NCBI RefSeq assembly: GCF_027532025.1
Contig: NZ_JAPZSY010000033.1
Coordinates: 1 to 50,999 of the forward strand
Direction of reading: 5' to 3'
DNA length: 50,999 bases
From: Inhella sp.
GTDB taxonomy: Bacteria > Pseudomonadota > Gammaproteobacteria > Burkholderiales > Burkholderiaceae_C
Part shown: positions 1 through 7,659 of the stretch, piece by piece
Layout of the letters: each line of letters starts with the position of its first letter
Numbering within the stretch: position 1 is the first letter of the stretch
The notes under the pieces: generated by a model
Seen by the model: the letters and a program-made list of their open reading frames with translations, nothing else
What the model was told of the DNA's origin: nothing
Database searches by the model: none
Made by a program: the position numbers and the translations under genes

Positions 1-1
1 C

Positions 2-397
2 TTCGGCGAGTTCGGCAGCACCAACAAGCTGAAGATCACCGCCCTGGGCGCCAGCACGTCGTTCGATGACGTGGGCGTGTCGGGTCAGTACAGCCAGTAC
101 AAGCAAGGCGCCACCACCCTGAAGGTGTGGAACCTCGGCGCCACGGTCAAGCTGGGCAATGGCAAGCTGATCGGGTCCTACGGCAACGCCAGCGGCGCGG
201 CCAACCGCGACGCCACGCTCTTGGCTGTGGGTTACGACCACAGCCTGTCCAAGCGCACCACGCTGTACACCACCTACGGCAACATCAACAACAAGGGCAC
301 GTCGACCTTCAGTCTCTTGGGTGCCACGGGTGCCTCCCTGCCGTCGGCCGGCGGCAACTCGCGCGGTTACGAGTTCGGCGTTCGCCACAACTTCTGA
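2..397 (+). CDS. Gram-negative porin, C-terminal part (5' end outside window)
   Basis: The frame is open from the first bases of the window, so this is the last 131 residues of a longer protein. It has alternating polar and aromatic residues typical of outer-membrane beta-strands and ends EFGVRHNF. A terminal Phe after a short strand is the recognition signal for BAM-dependent insertion, and the pattern AVGYDHSLSKRTTLYTTYG is typical of the last strands of Burkholderiales general porins of the OmpC/Omp32 type. The role would be diffusion of small anionic or polar solutes through the outer membrane. A strong terminator follows 28 bases after the stop. Substrate preference cannot be judged because the constriction loop lies outside the window. 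Confidence 0.88.
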   Translation, partial: FGEFGSTNKLKITALGASTSFDDVGVSGQYSQYKQGATTLKVWNLGATVKLGNGKLIGSYGNASGAANRDATLLAVGYDHSLSKRTTLYTTYGNINNKGTSTFSLLGATGASLPSAGGNSRGYEFGVRHNF

Positions 398-424
398 TCG
401 TCGGGCGCCCTCCAGGCGAACCGC

Positions 425-456
425 ACAAAGGCGCCCTCGGGCGCCTTTGTTGTTTT
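425..456 (+). terminator. Rho-independent terminator of the porin gene
   Basis: An 11-bp perfect stem (425-435 with 440-450, arm ACAAAGGCGCC), a four-base loop CTCG, and a T-rich run TTGTTTTTT straight after it. It sits 28 bases downstream of the porin stop codon and faces the right way. Confidence 0.9.
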
Positions 457-497
457 TTGCTGGCGGTGTTCGCGGCGGTCATCCGCCACCGCTTCGG

Positions 498-512
498 AAC
501 GGGGTCAGAGCC
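498..512. repeat. Isolated copy of the GGGGTCAGAG motif
   Basis: AACGGGGTCAGAGCC in the gap between the porin terminator and the transporter operon. The ten-base core GGGGTCAGAG is the reverse complement of the core of the repeats flanking the transposase-like gene at 17.9-18.7 kb. Nothing else is recognisable in the rest of this 240-base gap, and no clear promoter for the transporter genes was found. Confidence 0.4.
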
Positions 513-637
513 ACCCTGGCGTTATCGGGCGACCCTTGCATGCCCTTTGTGCATGAGGTCTTGGGTTCGCCCTGCTTGCGGGCGGGGGCCGGCTTGGGGA
601 TGATGCGCGGCTTTTGTCGGCGCTGAATCGAGACGAT

Positions 638-1621
638 ATGTGGGTGTTTGTGTTGCGCCGCTTGGGCCAAGCCCTGGTGGTGATGGGGGTGGTGGCCCTG
701 ATTGCCTTCTCCCTGTTCCAGTTCGTGGGCGATCCGGTCGACAACATGCTGGGGCAAGAGGCCACGCCCGAGCAGCGTGAGGCTTTGCGGCGCGACCTCG
801 GCCTGGACCGCAGCGTGGTGTTGCAGTTCGCCACCTTTGTGGGCAACGCCGTTCAGGGGGAGTTCGGCCTGTCCTTGCGCCAGCAGCGCAAGGTGTCCAC
901 GCTGATCGCCGAGGCCTTCCCCGCCACCATGGAACTGGCTCTGGCCGCCGCCTTGATTGCCGTGGTGCTGGGCATTCCGCTCGGGGTCTACACGGCCCTG
1001 CGGCGCGGCAAGCCCTTGGCGCAACTCATCATGGCGGGCTCGTTGGTGGGGGTGGCTTTGCCCACCTTCCTGATCGGCATCATGCTCATCATGGTGTTCG
1101 CAGTCGAGCTTCAGTGGTTGCCGAGCAATGGCCGCGGCGAGGTGTTGCAGTTGGGCTTTTGGACCACCGGCTTGCACCGCTGGGAAAGTGCTCGCTACCT
1201 GATCTTGCCGGCCATCACCTTGTCGTTGTTCCAGTTGGCCTTGATCGTGCGTTTGGTGCGCTCGGAGATGCTCGAAGTGCTGCGCACCGACTACATCAAA
1301 TTCGCGCGGGCGCGGGGCCTGCCGGAGCGGGTGGTGCACTTCAAGCACGCTCTGCGCAACACCTTGGTGCCGGTACTCACCATCACGGGCCTGCAACTGG
1401 GCTCGCTCATCGCCTTCGCCATCATCACCGAGACGGTGTTCCAGTGGCCGGGCATGGGCCTGCTGTTCATCCAGGCGGTGCAGTTCGCTGACATCCCCGT
1501 GATGGCGGCTTACCTGAGCCTGATCTCCCTCATCTTCGTGACCATCAACTTGCTGGTGGACGTGCTCTACGTGGCCGTGGACCCGCGCCTGCGCGTGGAC
1601 GGCCGTGCTGCCGGCCACTGA
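638..1621 (+). CDS. Peptide/nickel-type ABC transporter permease (DppB/OppB family)
   Basis: Inner-membrane permease of about 327 residues, the first of the two membrane subunits of a peptide-type ABC importer. Six hydrophobic segments can be followed, starting at the N-terminus with the typical VLRRLGQALVVMGVVALIAF, then a short periplasmic region. The coupling-helix EAA region DYIKFARARGLPERVVHFKH near residue 215 docks onto the ATPase. The ATG at 638 is preferred over the in-frame TTG at 614 because DppB proteins begin directly with this hydrophobic helix. Four genes follow head to tail as permease, permease, ATPase, ATPase, the dpp/opp order. No substrate-binding protein gene is in the window, so the substrate (dipeptide, oligopeptide, glutathione or other) is not determined. 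Confidence 0.9.
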   Translation: MWVFVLRRLGQALVVMGVVALIAFSLFQFVGDPVDNMLGQEATPEQREALRRDLGLDRSVVLQFATFVGNAVQGEFGLSLRQQRKVSTLIAEAFPATMELALAAALIAVVLGIPLGVYTALRRGKPLAQLIMAGSLVGVALPTFLIGIMLIMVFAVELQWLPSNGRGEVLQLGFWTTGLHRWESARYLILPAITLSLFQLALIVRLVRSEMLEVLRTDYIKFARARGLPERVVHFKHALRNTLVPVLTITGLQLGSLIAFAIITETVFQWPGMGLLFIQAVQFADIPVMAAYLSLISLIFVTINLLVDVLYVAVDPRLRVDGRAAGH

Positions 1622-1625
1622 CCGA

Positions 1626-2564
1626 ATGCCCAACATGACGACGACGATGCAATCGCCCAGCGCTTGGCAGCGGTTTTGGGGCGGTGACGTGATGTATGCC
1701 TTCCGCCGCTCGCCGGTGGCCATGGGTTCCTTCCTGACCGTGCTGCTGTGCGTGCTGGTGGCGGTGTTGGCGCCTTGGGTGGCTCCGCACAACCCGCAGG
1801 ACTTGGCCAGCTTGAACCTGATGGATGCGCAACTGCCCCCTGCCTGGATGGCCGAGGGTCGCAGCACCTTTTTGCTGGGCACCGATGGCTACGGACGCGA
1901 CATCTTGTCGGCGTTGTTCTACGGCGCGCGCGTCTCCCTCATGGTGGGCTTGGGCGCGGTGCTGTTGTCGACGCTCATCGGCGTGAGCCTGGGCCTGCTG
2001 GCGGGCTTTTATGGCGGCCGCTTGGATGCCACCCTCATGCGCTTGTGCGACGTGATGCTGTCGTTCCCGGCCATCTTGGTGGCCCTGTTGATCAATGGCG
2101 TGGGGCGGGCCCTGTTCCCGAACGCAAGCGACAGCCTGGCTTACGGGGTGCTGATCTTGGCCATCGCCCTCAGCGGGTGGGTTCAGTACGCCCGCACGGT
2201 ACGCGGCTCGACCCTGGTGGAACGCAACAAAGAGTACGTGCAAGCGGCGCGCGTGGTGGGTGTGGCGCCCTTGCGCATCATGCGCCGGCATGTGCTGCCC
2301 AACGTGCTCGGGCCGGTTTTGGTCTTGGCGACCATCCAGGTGGCGTCGGCCATCATCACCGAGGCCACGCTCAGCTTTCTGGGCGTGGGTGTGCCGCCCA
2401 CCAATCCGTCACTGGGCACCTTGATCCGCATCGGCAACGAGTTCTTGTTCGCTGGGCAGTGGTGGATCACCCTGTTCCCGGGGCTGATGCTGGTGACCAT
2501 TTCCCTGTCCGTCAACCTGCTGGGCGACTGGCTGCGCGATGCGCTCAACCCCCGACTGCGCTGA
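1626..2564 (+). CDS. Peptide/nickel-type ABC transporter permease (DppC/OppC family)
   Basis: Second membrane subunit of the importer, about 312 residues. It has the cytoplasmic N-terminal stretch and first helix of the OppC_N domain (FRRSPVAMGSFLTVLLCVLV), a periplasmic loop with LLGTDGYGRDILSALFYGAR, the signature of this family, and the EAA-type coupling motif EYVQAARVVGVAPLRIMRRH. The start at 1626 lies 4 bases after the stop of the previous gene. A second ATG at 1635 is possible. It pairs with the DppB-like subunit to form the translocation path. Identity as a DppC/OppC/GsiD-type subunit is firm; the substrate is not known. Confidence 0.9.
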   Translation: MPNMTTTMQSPSAWQRFWGGDVMYAFRRSPVAMGSFLTVLLCVLVAVLAPWVAPHNPQDLASLNLMDAQLPPAWMAEGRSTFLLGTDGYGRDILSALFYGARVSLMVGLGAVLLSTLIGVSLGLLAGFYGGRLDATLMRLCDVMLSFPAILVALLINGVGRALFPNASDSLAYGVLILAIALSGWVQYARTVRGSTLVERNKEYVQAARVVGVAPLRIMRRHVLPNVLGPVLVLATIQVASAIITEATLSFLGVGVPPTNPSLGTLIRIGNEFLFAGQWWITLFPGLMLVTISLSVNLLGDWLRDALNPRLR

Positions 2565-2567
2565 TCG

Positions 2568-3578
2568 ATGACCGTGCTGACTGCTGCTTCCCGTTTGAGC
2601 ACCGAGCCTTTGCTCTCGGTGCGCGATTTGTGCGTCGAGTTCCCCACCCGCCATGGCGTGTTGCACGCGCTCGATCGCGTTTCCTTCGACATCGCGCCCG
2701 GCGAGATCCTGGGCGTGGTGGGCGAGTCGGGCGCCGGAAAATCCCTCACCGGCGCCGCCCTGATCGGCCTGTTGGAGCCTCCGGGCCGCGTGAGCGGGGG
2801 CGAGATCTGGTTTGAAGGTCGCCGCATCGACGACCTGTCGCCTGAAGCTATGCGCAGTCTGCGGGGGCGCAAGATCGGGGCCATCTTCCAAGACCCTCTG
2901 ACCTCGCTGAACCCCCTGTTCACCGTGGGCCAGCAACTCACCGAGACGATTCGCGCACACCTGCCCCTGGATGCCCGCGAGGCCCGTGCGCGCGCCATCG
3001 ACTTGTTGCGCCAAACCGGCATTCCAGCGCCCGAAGCGCGCATCGACCAGTACCCGCACCAGTTCAGCGGCGGCATGCGGCAACGTGTGGTGATCGCCCT
3101 GGCCCTGGCGGCCGAGCCCAAGCTCATCGTCGCCGACGAACCGACCACGGCCTTGGATGTGTCCATCCAAGCCCAGATCATCGGGTTGCTCAAACGAGTC
3201 TGCCGCGAGCACGGTGCGGCGGTGATGCTGGTCACCCACGACATGGGCGTCATTGCCGAAACCTGCGACCGCGTGGCGGTGATGTACGCCGGACGTGTGG
3301 TGGAGATCGGCCCGGTGGACCAGGTCATCAACTGCCCGGCGCACCCCTACACCATCGGCTTGATGGCCTCCATTCCCTCCATGAGCGACGAGCGCGAACG
3401 CTTGCAGCAAATCGATGGCGCCATGCCTCGCCTCAATGCCATGCCCAGCGGCTGTGCCTTCCACCCCCGCTGCCCTCAGGCGGGGCCCCGCTGCTCGCGC
3501 GAAGTGCCGGTGTTGATGGACGTGGCCAGCACCCGGGCCGCGTGCTGGGTTCACGCCGCCCAGGGGGTGTCGGCATGA
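2568..3578 (+). CDS. ABC transporter ATP-binding protein (DppD/OppD family)
   Basis: Cytoplasmic ATPase of 336 residues that drives the importer together with the next gene. Walker A is GESGAGKS (residues 52-59), the signature motif is FSGGMRQR, Walker B with catalytic Glu is LIVADEPTTALD, and the switch His is in VTHDMG. The C-terminal oligopeptide/dipeptide extension contains GCAFHPRCPQAGPRC, where the cysteines bind a 4Fe-4S cluster or zinc in structurally studied relatives. The gene begins 3 bases after the DppC-like stop. Length and motifs are normal. Confidence 0.92.
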   Translation: MTVLTAASRLSTEPLLSVRDLCVEFPTRHGVLHALDRVSFDIAPGEILGVVGESGAGKSLTGAALIGLLEPPGRVSGGEIWFEGRRIDDLSPEAMRSLRGRKIGAIFQDPLTSLNPLFTVGQQLTETIRAHLPLDAREARARAIDLLRQTGIPAPEARIDQYPHQFSGGMRQRVVIALALAAEPKLIVADEPTTALDVSIQAQIIGLLKRVCREHGAAVMLVTHDMGVIAETCDRVAVMYAGRVVEIGPVDQVINCPAHPYTIGLMASIPSMSDERERLQQIDGAMPRLNAMPSGCAFHPRCPQAGPRCSREVPVLMDVASTRAACWVHAAQGVSA

Positions 3579-4576
3579 GCGCCACGCCAGCTTTCATCCA
3601 AGCGCGCGACTTGGTCATGCGCTTCGACGTATCGCCGCCCTGGCTCAATCGCGTCTTGCAGGGCCAGCCGCGGCAGTTCGTCCACGCCGTGGACGGCCTG
3701 AGCTTCGATTTGCCCCGAGGTCAAACGCTGGCGCTGGTGGGCGAGAGCGGTTGCGGCAAGAGCACGGTGGCGCGCATGCTGGTGGGCCTGTACCGCCCCA
3801 CGGCCGGGGATGTGGTGTTCGAGGGGCGCAGCACCCGGGAATGGTTTGCTGCCGCCGATGCACCGTCCTTGCGTCGCCGCTTGCAGATGATCTTCCAGGA
3901 CCCCTACGCCAGCCTGAACCCCCGCTGGAAGGTGGCCGACATCGTGGCCGAGCCGCTGCACGAGCACCGCATCGCCACCACGCCTGCCGAGGCGGTCGAT
4001 CGCGTGGGCGCCTTGCTCAGCCAAGTGGGCTTGAACCCGGCCGATGCGGCCAAGTTCCCCCACCAGTTCAGCGGCGGTCAGCGCCAACGCATCTCCATCG
4101 CTCGGGCCCTGGCTTCGGCCCCCGAGTTCCTGGTCTGCGACGAGCCCACCAGCGCGCTGGACGTGTCGGTGCAGGCTCAGGTGCTGAACCTGATGCGCGA
4201 TCTGCAACAGCAGCACGGACTGACCTACTTGTTCATCAGTCACAACCTGGCCGTCGTGAGGCACATGGCCGATCAGGTGGGTGTGATGTACCTCGGTCGC
4301 CTCGTTGAGCAGGCCGACACGCGCCAGCTCTTTGCCCAGCCGCGTCACCCTTACACGCGCATGCTGCTGGATGCCATCCCTGACGTGCGGCTCACCGGTC
4401 GTCAGCGCGTGGCGGTGCAGGGCGAAGTGCCCAACCCTTTGAGTCCGCCCAGCGGTTGCAGCTTCCATCCCCGCTGCCCGCTGGCCAACGACCGCTGCCG
4501 TGCCGAGCGGCCAGCACTCCAAACGTTCCAGGGCGTCCGCGTGGCCTGCCACGCGGTGGAGGAGGGGCGCGGCTGA
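3575..4576 (+). CDS. ABC transporter ATP-binding protein (DppF/OppF family)
   Basis: Second ATPase subunit, 333 residues. Walker A GESGCGKS (56-63), Q-loop FQDPYASLNP, signature FSGGQRQRISIARAL, Walker B FLVCDEPTSALD and His loop ISHNLAVV are all present. The C-terminal part has the same cysteine-rich peptide-transporter extension (GCSFHPRCPLANDRC). The ATG overlaps the previous stop as ATGA, which argues for translational coupling of the DppD- and DppF-like subunits in equal amounts. It ends only 7 bases from the convergent lptM stop, with no obvious hairpin between them. Confidence 0.92.
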   Translation: MSATPAFIQARDLVMRFDVSPPWLNRVLQGQPRQFVHAVDGLSFDLPRGQTLALVGESGCGKSTVARMLVGLYRPTAGDVVFEGRSTREWFAAADAPSLRRRLQMIFQDPYASLNPRWKVADIVAEPLHEHRIATTPAEAVDRVGALLSQVGLNPADAAKFPHQFSGGQRQRISIARALASAPEFLVCDEPTSALDVSVQAQVLNLMRDLQQQHGLTYLFISHNLAVVRHMADQVGVMYLGRLVEQADTRQLFAQPRHPYTRMLLDAIPDVRLTGRQRVAVQGEVPNPLSPPSGCSFHPRCPLANDRCRAERPALQTFQGVRVACHAVEEGRG

Positions 4577-4583
4577 GCTGGCT

Positions 4584-4730
4584 TCAACGCGCCAGCGAGG
4601 CCGGCGGCGGGGGCAGTTTCAGTGGCCCTTTTTGGCCGCAGCCGCTCAAGGCCAACACGCCGGACAGGGCCATCACGGTGAGCCCCAGGCGCCACCAGCG
4701 CCCGACTTCTACACTGCGGTTTGCTTTCAT
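4584..4730 (-). CDS. lptM: LptM-like small lipoprotein (YifL family)
   Basis: A 48-residue lipoprotein. The signal peptide with lipobox LSGC (residues 28-31) is followed by GQKGPLKLP, the hallmark of the YifL/LptM family. LptM is known from E. coli work to bind the LptD/LptE lipopolysaccharide translocon and assist LptD disulfide maturation; that role is inferred here from the family. It is usually next to cyaY on one side and lysA on the other. Here cyaY is divergent as expected, but lysA is absent and the peptide transporter operon ends convergently 7 bases away. The start codon sits in the loop of a perfect 12-bp inverted repeat (4708-4745). A longer reading of the same frame covers cyaY antisense and is not real. 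Confidence 0.88.
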   Translation of the reverse strand: MKANRSVEVGRWWRLGLTVMALSGVLALSGCGQKGPLKLPPPPASLAR

Positions 4731-4745
4731 GCCCCGCAGTGTAGA
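4708..4745. repeat. Perfect 12-bp inverted repeat between lptM and cyaY
   Basis: Arms TCTACACTGCGG (4708-4719) and CCGCAGTGTAGA (4734-4745), 12 of 12 paired, with a 14-base spacer that contains the lptM ATG. The right arm ends 6 bases before the cyaY ATG. It could be a protein-binding operator serving both divergent genes or an RNA hairpin that holds the lptM start codon in its loop and covers the cyaY ribosome-binding region. Confidence 0.8.
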
Positions 4746-4751
4746 GACGCC

Positions 4752-5099
4752 ATGTCTGCCCCGAATGCCTTGAGCGACCGCGAATACCGCGACCTGAGTG
4801 ACGCCCTGCTGCGCCGGCTTGAGGCCCAGGCCGACGCATGGTTGCAGGACGACGTGATCGACATCGACGCTCAGCGCACCGGGGGTCTGCTCGAGTTCAC
4901 CTTCCCCGATCGCAGCAAGATCGTGGTCAACACCCAGCCGCCCCTGCACGAAGTTTGGCTGGCCAGCAAAGCGGGTGGCTATCACTTTGCCTGGCGCGAC
5001 GGCGCTTGGCGTGACACCAAGACGGGCGAGTCCTTCGACGCGGTGTTCAACCAGCAAGCCAGCCGCCAAGCCGGCCGGGGGCTGAGCATCAACGCTTGA
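4752..5099 (+). CDS. cyaY: Iron donor/frataxin-like protein CyaY
   Basis: Small cytoplasmic frataxin of 115 residues (family usually 105-110). It binds iron through an acidic first helix and ridge and modulates cysteine desulfurase IscS during iron-sulfur cluster assembly. The frataxin pattern is clear: LSDREYRDLSDALLRRLE helix, acidic DDVIDIDAQRTGG, the sheet LLEFTFPDRSKIVVNTQP, then LHEVWLASKAGGYHF and WRDTKTGESF. The ATG at 4752 is chosen because the upstream in-frame part runs antisense through lptM and the inverted repeat. Its end overlaps the convergent mrcA stop by 11 bases. Confidence 0.95.
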   Translation: MSAPNALSDREYRDLSDALLRRLEAQADAWLQDDVIDIDAQRTGGLLEFTFPDRSKIVVNTQPPLHEVWLASKAGGYHFAWRDGAWRDTKTGESFDAVFNQQASRQAGRGLSINA

Positions 5100-7440
5100 A
5101 CAGGTCCAGGATGCCCTTCTTCTCCTCCTCGGAGGCGGGCTTGGGCGCGCGGGTTTCGTCGTCGGACGTCAGGGCCGACACGCCGGCTTTGCCCGCGTAC
5201 TCGTCGAAGTAGACCTCGCCGTTCACCATCAGCACGCCCTCTGGGGGTTCGATCGGGGCCGTCGGCGTGTTGCGGAGCGCGTACTGCATGAAGTCGATCC
5301 ACACCGGCAGGGCCAGGCCCCCGCCGGTTTCGCGGCTGCCCAGTTTGCGCGGCTGGTCGTAGCCAATCCACACCACCGCCACGAGGCTCGGCTGGTAGCC
5401 GGCGAACCAGGCGTCGATCGAGTCGTTGGTGGTGCCCGTTTTCCCGTACAGGTCTGCTCGCTTGAGGGCGGCCTGCGCCTTGGCGGCCGTCCCACTTCGC
5501 GTCACCTCCTGCAGCAAACTCGACATCACGAAGGCGTTGCGGGCATCGAGCGTGCGGTTGTCGTCGCTGAGCACCGGCGGTTGGGCGCGGAACAGCTCGC
5601 GGCCTTTGTCGTCGGCGATGCGCTGGATCAGCGTCGATGGCAGGTAATGCCCCCCGTTGGCAAAGACGGCGTAGCCTTCGGCCATTTGCAGCGGGGTCAC
5701 CGAGCCAGCGCCCAGGGCCATCGTCAGGTAGGCCGGGTGCTTGTCGGCCGCAAAGCCAAAGCGGGTCAGCCATTCTTGGGCGGGCTGCACACCCACCGCA
5801 CGCAGCACGCGGATCGACACCATGTTCTTCGACTTGGCCAGCGCCGTTCGCAGCGTCATGGGCCCATCGAACTTGCCGTCGTAATTCTTGGGCTCCCAAG
5901 GGCGGCTGCCGGTGACGCCGGCATCGAAGAACAGCGGCGCGTCGTTCACCATCGTCGACGGGGTGAAGCCTCGCTCCAGGGCGGCCGAGTAAATGAAGGG
6001 CTTGAAGCTCGACCCCGGCTGCCGCCAGGCCTGCGTCACGTGGTTGAACTTGTTCTTGTTGAAGTCGAACCCCCCCACCATGGCTCGAATCGCGCCCGTG
6101 GCTGGCTCCATCGCCACCAAGGCGCCTTCGACTTCGGGCACTTGCGTGATGGCCCATTGGCCCTTGGCGTCCGGCACCAAGCGAATCACACTGCCGCGGC
6201 GGATGCGCACCTTGGGGTCGGCCCGCTCGGCCAGCCCCGAGCGCACGGCGCTCAAGCCCTCGCCCGTGACGGTGATGGTTTCGCCGTTTTGCGGCAAGGC
6301 AAGCACTTGGCGGGGCGACGCCTGCAACACCACTGCGGCCACCAACTCGCCATTGGGTGGGTAGTCCGCCAGCGCCTCAGCCACACGGGCATCCACCGCG
6401 TTGTCGTCGGCCGGGAGGTCGACATAGGCTTCCGGCCCGCGGTAGAGCTGCCGGCGCTCGTAGTCCAGCAGGCCGCGCCGCAGGGCTTGGTAGGCCACCT
6501 TTTGTTCGTCCAGCCGCACCGACAGGGTGACGTGCAGGCCGCGCGTGTAGGCCTCTTCGCCGTACCGCGAGACGATCAACTGCCGCGCGGCCTCGGCGGC
6601 ATAGTCCGCCCCATGGCCACCGCTCACGCCGCGGCGAATCTTCAGTTGCTCGGCCTTGGCTTCTCGGTGTTCGGCCGCCGAGATGAAGCCCGCCTCCAGC
6701 ATGCGGTCGATGATGTATTGCTGCCGAATGCGTGCCCGCCTTGGGTTCGTGATCGGGTTGTAGGCGGAAGGCGCCTTGGGCAGCCCCGCCAGCATGGCGG
6801 CTTCCGCGATGGACACGTCCTTCAGCGGCTTGCCGAAGTACACCTCGCTGGCTGCCGCGAAGCCGTAGGCTCGGTGCCCCAGGAAGATCTGGTTCATGTA
6901 AACCTCGAGAATCTTGCGCTTGGAGAGTGCCGCTTCAATTCGCAAGGCCAGCAGAATCTCGTAGATCTTCCGACTTAGGGTTTTCTCGGAGCTGAGGTAG
7001 AAATTCCGGGCCACTTGCATCGTGATGGTCGATGCGCCTTGGCTTCGGGATTCCGTCAAATTGGCCAGACCCGCGCGCAGTACCCCGACATAGTCCACGC
7101 CTCCGTGTTGGTAGAAACGCGAATCCTCGATGGCCAGCACGGCGTTCTGCATGACCAGAGGAATGTCGTCGATGGGCAGGTGCTGCCGCCGCTCTTCGCC
7201 GAACTCGGCCAGCAGCTGGCCCTCGGCGGACCAAACTCTGAGCGGTTGTCTGGGGCGGTACTCCGTCAAGCCCGACACATCAGGCAGGTTGGGGTAGGCG
7301 CTGGTGAGAACGATGGCCAGGACCAGCATGCCCGCGGCCCCCAGGGCCAGCGGGGTTCCCAGGAGCCACCAGACCCATCGGCCAACCGTGCGCCGAGGCG
7401 GCGTGGTGGCGTTGGCGGCGTGGCTGTGCGTTCGGGTCAT
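5089..7440 (-). CDS. mrcA: Penicillin-binding protein 1A, bifunctional transglycosylase/transpeptidase
   Basis: Class A penicillin-binding protein of 783 residues that polymerises lipid II and cross-links peptidoglycan in the periplasm, anchored by one membrane helix (about 22-47). The GT51 domain has the catalytic Glu105 in AIEDSRFYQHGG, and GASTITMQ. An OB-like insert follows around 330-430. The transpeptidase domain has SSFK (477-480, catalytic Ser477), SKN (537-539) and KTGTT (667-671). The C-terminus is a charged cytoplasm-like tail ending LFKR. Divergent linkage to pilM-Q is the usual arrangement in many proteobacteria (ponA/mrcA next to pilM). All key residues are intact. Confidence 0.96.
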   Translation of the reverse strand: MTRTHSHAANATTPPRRTVGRWVWWLLGTPLALGAAGMLVLAIVLTSAYPNLPDVSGLTEYRPRQPLRVWSAEGQLLAEFGEERRQHLPIDDIPLVMQNAVLAIEDSRFYQHGGVDYVGVLRAGLANLTESRSQGASTITMQVARNFYLSSEKTLSRKIYEILLALRIEAALSKRKILEVYMNQIFLGHRAYGFAAASEVYFGKPLKDVSIAEAAMLAGLPKAPSAYNPITNPRRARIRQQYIIDRMLEAGFISAAEHREAKAEQLKIRRGVSGGHGADYAAEAARQLIVSRYGEEAYTRGLHVTLSVRLDEQKVAYQALRRGLLDYERRQLYRGPEAYVDLPADDNAVDARVAEALADYPPNGELVAAVVLQASPRQVLALPQNGETITVTGEGLSAVRSGLAERADPKVRIRRGSVIRLVPDAKGQWAITQVPEVEGALVAMEPATGAIRAMVGGFDFNKNKFNHVTQAWRQPGSSFKPFIYSAALERGFTPSTMVNDAPLFFDAGVTGSRPWEPKNYDGKFDGPMTLRTALAKSKNMVSIRVLRAVGVQPAQEWLTRFGFAADKHPAYLTMALGAGSVTPLQMAEGYAVFANGGHYLPSTLIQRIADDKGRELFRAQPPVLSDDNRTLDARNAFVMSSLLQEVTRSGTAAKAQAALKRADLYGKTGTTNDSIDAWFAGYQPSLVAVVWIGYDQPRKLGSRETGGGLALPVWIDFMQYALRNTPTAPIEPPEGVLMVNGEVYFDEYAGKAGVSALTSDDETRAPKPASEEEKKGILDLFKR

Positions 7441-7460
7441 GCGGATTTCAAGCTGACCGC

Positions 7461-7501
7461 ATTATAGAAACCGGGCCGCTCTCCTCATGGCAAACCATGA
7501 G
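7461..7501 (-). promoter_or_regulatory. Probable mrcA promoter with overlapping palindrome
   Basis: On the minus strand a perfect TATAAT (7461-7466) lies 21 bases before the mrcA ATG. The position 17 bases upstream, where the -35 box should be, is poor (CATGAG), but it falls inside a perfect palindrome CTCATGG-CAAA-CCATGAG (7484-7501). A protein bound there could activate or block the promoter. The implied leader is only about 14 bases and shows no Shine-Dalgarno sequence. The rest of the 219-base mrcA-pilM gap holds CTTTGC-GTG-GCAAAG (7566-7580) and three CAAAG units at 7576, 7583 and 7592; no clear pilM promoter was identified. Confidence 0.5.
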
Positions 7502-7659
7502 TGTGGCGCGAACACGTCGTTACATCTTGCGGTTCGACGACCACGACTGCACGATTCCAATGCTCCTTTGCGTGGCAAAGTGCAAAGCGCACAAAGGCTT
7601 TACTGCTAGCATGCAAGTAAGTTCTTAAGTCATTGGCCTTCGAGGCTTATGGGGATGAC

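Noticed and set aside
479-1882. Minus-strand frame of 467 codons over the first permease gene
   Set aside because: Antisense to a clear ABC permease; Gln/His-rich low-complexity product without family features.
5089-5099. Overlap of cyaY and mrcA ends as a sign of a frameshift
   Set aside because: Both proteins end with normal family C-termini; an 11-base convergent overlap is common in dense genomes.
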